In this document: positions 6,301 to 12,686 of the stretch, in pieces
Numbering within the stretch: position 1 is the first letter of the stretch
Layout: each line of letters begins with the position of its first letter
Assembly: GCA_031282385.1 (NCBI GenBank)
Contig: JAITDV010000105.1
Location: 1-14,279 of the forward strand
Length of the DNA stretch: 14,279 nucleotides
From: Planctomycetaceae bacterium
Lineage (GTDB): Bacteria > Planctomycetota > Planctomycetia > Pirellulales > Thermoguttaceae
Direction of reading: 5' to 3'
Translations under genes and position numbers: made by a program
The notes under the pieces: generated by a model
What the model saw: the letters and a program-made list of their open reading frames with translations, nothing else
Database searches by the model: none
What the model was told of the DNA's origin: nothing

Positions 6301-9300
6301 CGGCGGCAATTATAGGATGATCCGGTTTACGGCAAATTCGATAGACGAGTTAAGGTCAAAATTGGAATCGCGATCAGTTTGTGCAACATTTGACGTGAAT
6401 GATAGTTACCGGATTATTTTTATTATCGATTCTGAAACTGATTTATCTGAACAGATTTCATATTCGCTACAACATCTTGAAGACAGTCATGCGGAAAAAA
6501 TCTTGTTGCGTAGGAATATAATTTTTGGCAAACGTCAATCTGTTACGGGCAAAATCGCATTTCTATTTTCAGGTCAAGGGTCGCAGTATGAAGGAATGTT
6601 GCAATCGCTGATTAATGGTTCACAACTTGTAACATCGATTATGCGCAGTTTGGATTCCGAGTTACATCATGCGGGGTTGCCGTCATTTGAGGAACTGGCA
6701 TGGAGTAATCGGTCTGAGCTTGGAGTTGATGTTTTGTGGACGCAAATTTCTCTTTTTGCGGCAGACTTAATTTTATTCAATACAGCAAAAAAAATCGGTA
6801 TTGTGCCTGATATTGTTGCGGGACATAGTTACGGCGAATATCCGGCAATTACAGCGGCTGGAGGTTGGTCGGTTAATCAGGGAATTTGTGCAACGAAATT
6901 ACGGTGCAACGCAATCACGAACTCAAACGGTATAAAATCGTCGGATGAAAATAGCAATAAAGGCGGACAATTATTAGCGGCACAGATGAACGAACAAGCG
7001 GCAATTGATTTTTGTAACGAAATGTCGGCGGCAGGAATACTTATTTTTGTTGCGAATTTAAATTCACCTAAACAAACTGTACTCGGCGCAAACAGTAAAG
7101 ATATTCAGACGGCGTATTCAATTTTAAGTGACCGAAAGATTCCGTCAGTAATTCTTGCAGTACCGCGACCATTTCATACGCCGCTTATGGATTCGATTCG
7201 TGAACCGCTCAATGCTACACTTGAACAAGTACCAATCGGTAAATTTTCGTTACAATTTTTTAGCAGCGTCAGCAACCGTTTTGAAACAACATGGAACAGA
7301 ATACATAAAAATTTAGCGAATCAGCTAGTACGACCGGTACGGTTTGTAGGATTGGTGGAGGAATTTTTGAACAATGGATGTACAACTCTTATCGAATGCG
7401 GACCGGGTAACGTACTAACAGGCTTGAATCAAAAAATTGTAACAGAATATCTCGCTAAAAATCCCGCTGCAACAAAACCGATTTGTGTTCCGTTGGATGC
7501 AAAGGAAATGAATAAAAAATACGGAGGAGAATTACAGTTACTAATTGTTCGCGGAATGTTGGAAATTGCGGGATATTTTGATTCAGAGCAGAAAATTATT
7601 GCAGATAAAAATGACTGTAATTCTGCCGAAACCACAAGAGAAATTGCGACTGATGAAATTGATGCAGACATTACTGTAACAGAAAATATACGCCGTAAAC
7701 TTCGCAAACAAGCTGATTTTTTCGATCCATCCGCCGTAACAAAAATTTTGTTTGAAACTCCAATACCGCAATTTATTATTGATCTTGCAAAGAAAGCGGC
7801 AATTTGTCCTGAATCGCTTTTTGCTTACTGGAAATTGCATCCTGACGACGACGAAATTTTTGAAACAAAAAATACAAATACTGAAAATCATCAACAAGCT
7901 CAAAATACTCCATCGACAATTTACGGCGATAATTTATTAGTACTTTCACAAGACGAATACATTCGTATATTAAATGCAAGTTGTGAAGAACCGCCTGAAA
8001 ATACTGCTCATAATTCAACACGATTTGTGCCGCGTCTTGTTGCTGTTCCGCTTGTTAAGTCTGATGAGTTGACGTTACCTGTTTATGGTCGTGTTTTGAT
8101 AATCGGAGATTCGCCGGTTGGAACTGCGTTGGAGCGGTTGTTGTCTGCGGATGGAGTAGATGTTGTTTCGATTCGATGCTATATGAATGTTGATGAGTTG
8201 ATTGTAAAGGTAGATGAACTTTGCCGAGTTGTACCGACGCCGCATTGTTTTGTTGTGCCGTCGCGTGAAGAATGGAATTCTTATCATGCTGAAAATTCGG
8301 GGCAATCAATCGGACAATGGAATACGGCTGACTGGAAACAAAATCGCGATAGACGTGTTTTGAATCCATTTGCCGCAATTCAACATTGGTATCGAGAGCT
8401 TGCATTGAACAAAGAATTATTTTCCAAAGGTTCAATTTTTGTTACAACATTTCTTGGCGGCAATTCAGGTTTTACAATTAATGTAACGGAAAATAAAACT
8501 TTATACGCAAATAACATTTGCGGCGGAACGCTTACCGGTTTAACAAAATCAATTTTTCTTGAAGCAGGTTTGGCAACACAATTTCAATTCCGTGCTGTAA
8601 ATATTGATTTGCCGCCGAACATTTCATCAAAACAATGCGCAGAAATTTTGCGTGATGAATGGGCAAGCGGTGTTACAAACGGCGAAATTGCATACATTGG
8701 AACTAAACGTCATAAAGTCTGGAATGTACCGGATTATTTATCGTACAAAAATGATACATCCAATCCAATAACAACTTACACAAAACGTAAATCAATATTA
8801 AATTCAGATCAAAATAAGACAGTTAAACCACAAGGTGTATGGATTGTAACAGGCGGCGCACGCGGAATAACTGCTTTCACGGCGCGAAAACTCGCAAAGG
8901 AATTTAATATCAAATTAAATCTGATAGGAAGTTCACCGTTGCCGATAGTGCCGGACGAATGGATCGGACTTGATGCCGAAGCAAAAAAAGCGTTGCAGAA
9001 AGACATTATGGTTAAAGCAAAACAAGACAGTCTCAATCCAATTTCCGAATGGAGTAAAATAGAACGGGAAATTGATTTAATTGAATCATTGAAACAATTT
9101 GATAATGATGGAGTGAGTTACGATTACTATGCGTGTGATGTTACGGATACTGCTAAACTTGAATTAACGCTTGAATCGATTCGCCGTAAGTGTGGCGCGA
9201 TATCCGGCGTGTTGCATGGTGCGGGTCTTGATTTTTCATCGGCCTTTCAAAAGAAAGATTTACAACGTGTTAATCGGACTTATGCGGTTAAAGTTGACGC

Positions 9301-12300
9301 AGCGGCGACGATCATGTATCTGTTGCGTAACGAACCGCTCAAGCATTTTTTGACCTTTGGTTCTTGCGGCGGAAGAATCGGATCAATCGGGCAAACTGAT
9401 TATACTCTTGCCAATGATGCACTTGCGAAATTGATTGCTGCATACGCACAAATCAAACGTGATTGTCGTTGTATATGTTTTGCGTGGGGACCTTGGGATG
9501 AGATTGGGATGGCTGTAAAACCCGGTATCAAAGATAGTGTTGCGTTAAAGGGATTCCTGAAAATTCCGCCGTCGGATGCTTATAAATTTGTTCGTGAAGA
9601 ACTCGGATTAAATGTGCCGGATAATGAAGTTTTAATCTGTGATTGGAAAATACTTACATCGCGGTTTGAAGCAATCAAGAAAGAACTAGGCAACGCAATT
9701 ATTGAAACGAAAAATCAAACAGATGAAAATAGAACTCTTGAAAAAAGTATTGATCAATCGTTACAACATAACGGTATAACAGATAATTTTGATAAAAATA
9801 TCGACAATCCAAATCAACAAAATAAAATTAACGTTACGATAAATATTTTGCGAAAACCGACAGAATCTATACAGAATAAACAACAGGATCAAATTTCTAT
9901 TCGTAAACCGCTTGAGAATCTAAATCGTTGCAACCGTACAATGAAACGAATGATTGTACAGATGACGGTAAGACCGAAAGATAATATTTGTAACGAGAAT
10001 AATTGGGATAAGCTGCAATTTCAATTCAGCAATAACGCTTTAATTTACGGAGATAATCCAGATGCATGGGTGCTTGTAGAAAAGTTATTGGGACACGGAG
10101 TAAAAGCAACGATTTTATCTGAAGTCGACGATGAGAATATTGTAATTGAGAAATTGCTCGGATTTTCGGACAATGATTTTCCGTTACATTTATTTATAAT
10201 GTCTCCAAGAAGTCCGCTTGCTTTATTTGATCCGTTAAAATCGGCAGACTTGGTTGAACATTGGAAACGTCGGCGTTCTGTTGGTTTTGATGTTCCGGCA
10301 AGGTTGTTGGATGAATGGCTTAAAATAGTTGCGAAATCGCACAAACTTGCACAATGTTCTGTTGCGGCGGTAGTATCGCTTGGCGGAGATTTTGCGGCGG
10401 GCAATGCAATTGAATCACAATCAGGAATGATGGGACTTGAAAGCGGGTTGATTACAGGTTTGCTAAAAGGACTCTATGCAGAACATGGCGGCGAAAAACG
10501 CGATAAATTAACTGTACGAATAATTGATGCCTCAACCAACGAATCGCCAATTAAGATTTCTGAAACGATAATTAATGAACTTGGTAATAATTCACTTGGT
10601 GATAAATACGGAATTGAATCAGCAATAATTAATGGGCAAATTATGACGCCGCGAATTGTTGATGCAGAAATTGAACCGTCTCAAAATCAACTTGTACAAA
10701 CGAAAATTACGACCGGAGGCGTGTGGATTGCAACCGAAGGCGCACTTGGAATAACAGCGGAGAACATAAAAATTTTAGCCGCAACCTACAAACTCAAAAT
10801 ACACATTTTAGGTCTGCAACCATTGCCGCAAATTGATGAATCTTTACGATATTTGACCGATGAAGAATTGAAACCGTACAAAGAACAACTCACACGCGAA
10901 GCATTAAAAAATCGCGTTTTGCCTTCAAAATTATGGGAAGAATTTAAGCGAAAATTGGAAGCAGACAGAAATTTGCGGGCAATGCGTGAGCTTGGAATTG
11001 ATGTTATTTATCACCAATGCGATGTTACAAACAACTCACAACTTGCAAATGTAATAGATCAAATTCATAAGACAGACGGTAAAATTTCAGGCTTGATTCA
11101 TGGTGAATGTCAGGATTATGGACAAGCTGCATTTTTGAAAATGAGTCCGAAAGATATTTGTAACAGAAAATCAATTATCTCGGCGAAATTTGATTCTGCT
11201 GTTTATTTTATGCAGTTGCTTAAAGATGATCCGCTTGAAGCGTTTATTTTGTTCGGTTCAATTTGCGGACGATTCGGCGCAAAATACGATCACGCATACT
11301 GCGCAGCTAATGACGCAATAAGTAAATTACCACAATTCTATCACCGCGTCCAACCGCAATCACATTCTGTCGTATTTCATTGGCATCACTGGAACAACAC
11401 CGCCATGACGCCGACGACAAATATCAGATTGCATGAAATGCAAAAAATGAATTTGCTGCAAACCAAAGAAGGAACGGAACGCTTAATTGAAGAATTGGAA
11501 TCGGGTAACAATAATGAAGTTATTATCAGCGATGATGAATATTATCGTAACATTTATTCATCAGATTTAAAACTACATCAAACACACGCCCTAAATCAAC
11601 AACCCAAAAACTTTCAAGCAGGTTCTCCGATAAATAAACCCGCATTGATTACTGAAAACTCAAGTGTGAACAACTTAAAATTGGCAGACATGAAGTTACC
11701 GTTTGCGGACAAGATTACTACCGATCAAATGGAAACCGTATGGAATCCGGCAACTGAAGTTTTGATAGCAGACCATCGTCTTGCAGATAAACCAATTTTA
11801 CCGGCTGCTTTTATGATCGAATCAATCCTCGAAGCAGGAAAGATTTTTGCAGGAAAATACAGTAAATCAGGTATTATTGAAACGATAAATCCGATGTTGT
11901 TACGTGATTTTGATATTGCTGAAGGATTACGTTTTTTCACCGATATTCCGTTTACGATGCGAACGGCGGTAAACAATTTTTCCGACGGTAAAAATCAAAT
12001 TGCAATTTCATGTCGATTGTTGAGTACATTTGCAAACAGCAAAGGTATAATTCTGAATCAAAATCGTTTTCATGCAGGCGCAGATGTTTTGATTTATTCC
12101 GATTACGAAGCCGTGCCGTCGGAGTTACGCAATAGTTTGTCTGAATTACTGACGAAGGCAACCGCAATAAATGACAACAATGAACTTATTCGCACACCAA
12201 TTCAATACGTCCAACGCGGCAGCAGAATGTATCACGGGCAAACGTTGCAAGAATTGCAATGGATTGCAATTAATGGATCAGAAATTATCGGAGAATCAAT

Positions 12301-12661
12301 CACACAACCAATAGCAAAAATCGTAGGTAACCGCTCCACCCAAAATTGGATAACACATCCAGCGTCAATTGATTCATGCCTTTATCTCTGCGGCGCAGCA
12401 ACTTGGAATATCACCGGAGGCATAGGTTTGCCTAAAAGTATAAGTGAAATTTTATTGTTACGAAAACCGCACGACGGAGAAAAAACAAAAATTTATGTCA
12501 AACAAACCGAACGAAACAATAACATCATCAAATATGACTTCATCCAAATCGGTGAAGATAATAATCCAATCTGTTTTTGTCGCGGTTATAGTTGCCGATT
12601 ATTACTGATACAAAAAATTGTAAATAGATATTCGAAAAACAACAAAGATAATTTGATTTAA
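3314..12661 (+). CDS. Giant iterative polyketide/fatty-acid-type synthase, KS-KS'-AT-KR-KR'-DH, no ACP
   Basis: A 3115-residue multidomain cytosolic synthase that would build an acyl chain from an AT-selected extender by condensation, ketoreduction and dehydration. Domains in order: active KS (about 16-475; C224, H356, H394), KS-like domain lacking catalytic residues (about 516-940), AT (about 1079-1385; S1172, H1288), KR (about 1570-2120), degenerate second KR (about 2212-2745) and double-hotdog DH (about 2793-3103; H2821, D3020). No carrier domain with a DSL-type serine, no thioesterase, enoylreductase or phosphopantetheinyl transferase is visible. Polar Asn/Gln-rich linkers lie near 930-990, 1495-1565 and 2120-2210. 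The KS/CLF-like/AT/KR/DH set resembles iterative PUFA, heterocyst-glycolipid or enediyne-type synthases rather than modular PKS. The product is unknown. The ATG at 3314 places the KS start at about residue 16; the preceding bases are a pyrimidine tract without Shine-Dalgarno. A secreted-protein gene follows after 25 bp. Confidence 0.93.
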   Translation: MEKLAGINQLPDGNLSLAVVGAACRLPGADDINAYWDLILRGGYAITEVPPDRFDREIYFDKRKGVRGKSYITHGGLINYSNFNPLEFPFPSRLIGICDTGTIEMCRVAAMACRDAGMNPFQIPCRNTGVYLGSTSVGQLYHEINYSILAPKLAQILPDLNSLKKNLTEDELSKIVGQIVLTIRNNSICQPSKGYLFPQIQSMSAAVSESLGLTGTSITLDAACSSSLNALAMVRRDLRAGLIDMAIVGGGNYFTRESLILFSNAQSGSPDGSFPFSEHANGVIIAEGYVAIVVKTLERALADGNKIHAIIYGIGLSSDGRGRSHWAPRIEGEIAAIRRAYPNKSDLQRLTYYEAHATSTPVGDKTELDAIRTVFSNEFKDRVPLGSVKGNIGHPLEAAGIAGLIKAILIFRHNTIPPQVCPKPLNKNVDWDKLPFYVPEIASELPVSKDGRPRLAGISAFGVGGINAHVVIQEPSEFVRQNRTLEKSDSETKIVSTVISVAQIPPNNSQIQNVKREPIAVIGVGALFADSLNFAAFELLVKSGVGAVSMIPVERWSEQDYCANNADSYHTRIRRGGFINGFKYDWKRHKIPPKQICSGNPLQFMILEVVDAALELAGFNVTKKKLNLERTGVIVGSNFCTDFLSNLSISFKLAPFRKLVIDTLKQHGISDPKFLIEVENEYTDKFSELIPALNDEAGGFTPSSLASRITKFFDLSGGCVTIDAGSASGLAAISQAVGMLHENENDLVICAAGSCCMSPVSFICYEKSHAEFSNEIVLGEGAAVLIMKRLSDVKQENNNSNNCENADEKILFLIHGIGTGFDADIEIAYSKAIEQAWNTSGLSKEQLAGIKQVGIAANEIKQNELSCKILKSFYPDAEFSNIAVQIGDTQAASGMASLLNTFIVTNNHNQNTNKDTTCNFCAVSASDISGIVYHILIENMPAKLTNKPDNQTNSINKTLDSENRIIVTKNDYEEVDVRGLEKPIANLSCNTERIFDGGNYRMIRFTANSIDELRSKLESRSVCATFDVNDSYRIIFIIDSETDLSEQISYSLQHLEDSHAEKILLRRNIIFGKRQSVTGKIAFLFSGQGSQYEGMLQSLINGSQLVTSIMRSLDSELHHAGLPSFEELAWSNRSELGVDVLWTQISLFAADLILFNTAKKIGIVPDIVAGHSYGEYPAITAAGGWSVNQGICATKLRCNAITNSNGIKSSDENSNKGGQLLAAQMNEQAAIDFCNEMSAAGILIFVANLNSPKQTVLGANSKDIQTAYSILSDRKIPSVILAVPRPFHTPLMDSIREPLNATLEQVPIGKFSLQFFSSVSNRFETTWNRIHKNLANQLVRPVRFVGLVEEFLNNGCTTLIECGPGNVLTGLNQKIVTEYLAKNPAATKPICVPLDAKEMNKKYGGELQLLIVRGMLEIAGYFDSEQKIIADKNDCNSAETTREIATDEIDADITVTENIRRKLRKQADFFDPSAVTKILFETPIPQFIIDLAKKAAICPESLFAYWKLHPDDDEIFETKNTNTENHQQAQNTPSTIYGDNLLVLSQDEYIRILNASCEEPPENTAHNSTRFVPRLVAVPLVKSDELTLPVYGRVLIIGDSPVGTALERLLSADGVDVVSIRCYMNVDELIVKVDELCRVVPTPHCFVVPSREEWNSYHAENSGQSIGQWNTADWKQNRDRRVLNPFAAIQHWYRELALNKELFSKGSIFVTTFLGGNSGFTINVTENKTLYANNICGGTLTGLTKSIFLEAGLATQFQFRAVNIDLPPNISSKQCAEILRDEWASGVTNGEIAYIGTKRHKVWNVPDYLSYKNDTSNPITTYTKRKSILNSDQNKTVKPQGVWIVTGGARGITAFTARKLAKEFNIKLNLIGSSPLPIVPDEWIGLDAEAKKALQKDIMVKAKQDSLNPISEWSKIEREIDLIESLKQFDNDGVSYDYYACDVTDTAKLELTLESIRRKCGAISGVLHGAGLDFSSAFQKKDLQRVNRTYAVKVDAAATIMYLLRNEPLKHFLTFGSCGGRIGSIGQTDYTLANDALAKLIAAYAQIKRDCRCICFAWGPWDEIGMAVKPGIKDSVALKGFLKIPPSDAYKFVREELGLNVPDNEVLICDWKILTSRFEAIKKELGNAIIETKNQTDENRTLEKSIDQSLQHNGITDNFDKNIDNPNQQNKINVTINILRKPTESIQNKQQDQISIRKPLENLNRCNRTMKRMIVQMTVRPKDNICNENNWDKLQFQFSNNALIYGDNPDAWVLVEKLLGHGVKATILSEVDDENIVIEKLLGFSDNDFPLHLFIMSPRSPLALFDPLKSADLVEHWKRRRSVGFDVPARLLDEWLKIVAKSHKLAQCSVAAVVSLGGDFAAGNAIESQSGMMGLESGLITGLLKGLYAEHGGEKRDKLTVRIIDASTNESPIKISETIINELGNNSLGDKYGIESAIINGQIMTPRIVDAEIEPSQNQLVQTKITTGGVWIATEGALGITAENIKILAATYKLKIHILGLQPLPQIDESLRYLTDEELKPYKEQLTREALKNRVLPSKLWEEFKRKLEADRNLRAMRELGIDVIYHQCDVTNNSQLANVIDQIHKTDGKISGLIHGECQDYGQAAFLKMSPKDICNRKSIISAKFDSAVYFMQLLKDDPLEAFILFGSICGRFGAKYDHAYCAANDAISKLPQFYHRVQPQSHSVVFHWHHWNNTAMTPTTNIRLHEMQKMNLLQTKEGTERLIEELESGNNNEVIISDDEYYRNIYSSDLKLHQTHALNQQPKNFQAGSPINKPALITENSSVNNLKLADMKLPFADKITTDQMETVWNPATEVLIADHRLADKPILPAAFMIESILEAGKIFAGKYSKSGIIETINPMLLRDFDIAEGLRFFTDIPFTMRTAVNNFSDGKNQIAISCRLLSTFANSKGIILNQNRFHAGADVLIYSDYEAVPSELRNSLSELLTKATAINDNNELIRTPIQYVQRGSRMYHGQTLQELQWIAINGSEIIGESITQPIAKIVGNRSTQNWITHPASIDSCLYLCGAATWNITGGIGLPKSISEILLLRKPHDGEKTKIYVKQTERNNNIIKYDFIQIGEDNNPICFCRGYSCRLLLIQKIVNRYSKNNKDNLI
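3359..4738 (+). other. Domain: catalytic ketosynthase (KS1)
   Basis: Residues about 16-475 of the synthase. It begins LSLAVVGAACRLPGA and ends GVGGINAHVVIQEP, the usual KS boundaries. The condensing Cys is C224 in LDAACSSSLNAL. The two histidines are H356 in YYEAHATSTPVGD (the family form is EAHGTGT) and H394 in GNIGHPLEAAG. All three catalytic residues are therefore present, and this is the only KS in the protein able to condense. Confidence 0.93.
4859..6133 (+). other. Domain: non-catalytic KS-like (chain-length-factor-like)
   Basis: Residues about 516-940, opening REPIAVIGVGALF. The position of the condensing Cys is Ser726 (TIDAGSASGL aligned with DAACSSSL). The first His position is Asn858 (GIAANEIKQNE) and the second is Asp888 (VQIGDTQAASG). 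All three catalytic positions are changed, so it cannot condense as a normal KS. It probably pairs with KS1, as chain-length factors do in type II and PUFA systems. It is not the KSQ type, which carries Gln at the Cys position. Confidence 0.85.
6548..7468 (+). other. Domain: acyltransferase (AT)
   Basis: Residues about 1079-1385. The entry motif FLFSGQGSQYEGM has GQGSQ at 1087-1091. The nucleophile is S1172 in GHSYGEY and the paired histidine is H1288 in PRPFHTPLM. It ends with LIECGPGNVLTGL. The Phe before His1288 agrees with malonyl rather than methylmalonyl selection; that inference is moderate at best. Confidence 0.92.
8021..9673 (+). other. Domain: ketoreductase KR1, intact
   Basis: Residues about 1570-2120: a leading RFVPRLVAVPL segment, a structural subdomain (VYGRVLIIGDSPVGTALERLL) and the catalytic Rossmann subdomain. 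The NADPH loop is TGGARGIT at 1846-1853. The catalytic residues K1993, S2017, Y2030 and N2034 are all present, the last two in DYTLAND, and FAWGPWDEIGM follows. It should reduce beta-keto acyl groups. Confidence 0.92.
9947..11548 (+). other. Domain: second ketoreductase KR2, degenerate duplicate
   Basis: Residues about 2212-2745, alignable with KR1 along its length at an offset of 628-642 residues. The catalytic positions survive as K2625, S2649, Y2662 and N2666. The NADPH loop has become TEGALGIT (2474-2481), with E2475 replacing the first Gly and L2478 replacing Arg. HGAG has become HGEC, and WGPW has become WHHW. A negatively charged residue in the dinucleotide loop makes NADPH binding doubtful, so a structural role or altered cofactor is likelier than normal reduction. 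Confidence 0.85.
11654..11681 (+). repeat. Repeat-terminus-like sequence inside the synthase ORF
   Basis: These 28 nt match the right end of repeat copy 3 (from GAAAATTC) at 24 positions, including the uninterrupted 13-mer TCAAGTGTGAACA. They encode ENSSVNNLK in the linker between KR2 and DH. They may be a captured fragment of the interspersed element, or a chance match in AT-rich coding DNA. Confidence 0.4.
11690..12622 (+). other. Domain: dehydratase (double hotdog)
   Basis: Residues about 2793-3103. The catalytic His is H2821 in DHRLADKPILPAAFMIE, matching HxxxGxxxxP except that Asp replaces Gly. The partner Asp is D3020 in HPASIDSCLYL, the usual HPAxxD motif. It lies at the C-terminus and ends about 12 residues before the stop, so no thioesterase or transferase follows. 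Confidence 0.85.
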
Positions 12662-12686
12662 GCTACGCCACAATTAAAAATACATT

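Noticed and set aside
7469..8020. Hidden ACP between AT and KR1
   Set aside because: The segment contains helical stretches (around TPIPQFIIDLAKKA) but no DSL/DSI-type serine in a suitable context, so I do not call a carrier domain.
8021..11548. Reading the second KR-like unit as an enoylreductase
   Set aside because: It aligns along its length with KR1 and keeps the KR Lys/Ser/Tyr/Asn positions. No ER-type nucleotide-binding motif of the GGVGxAA kind is present.
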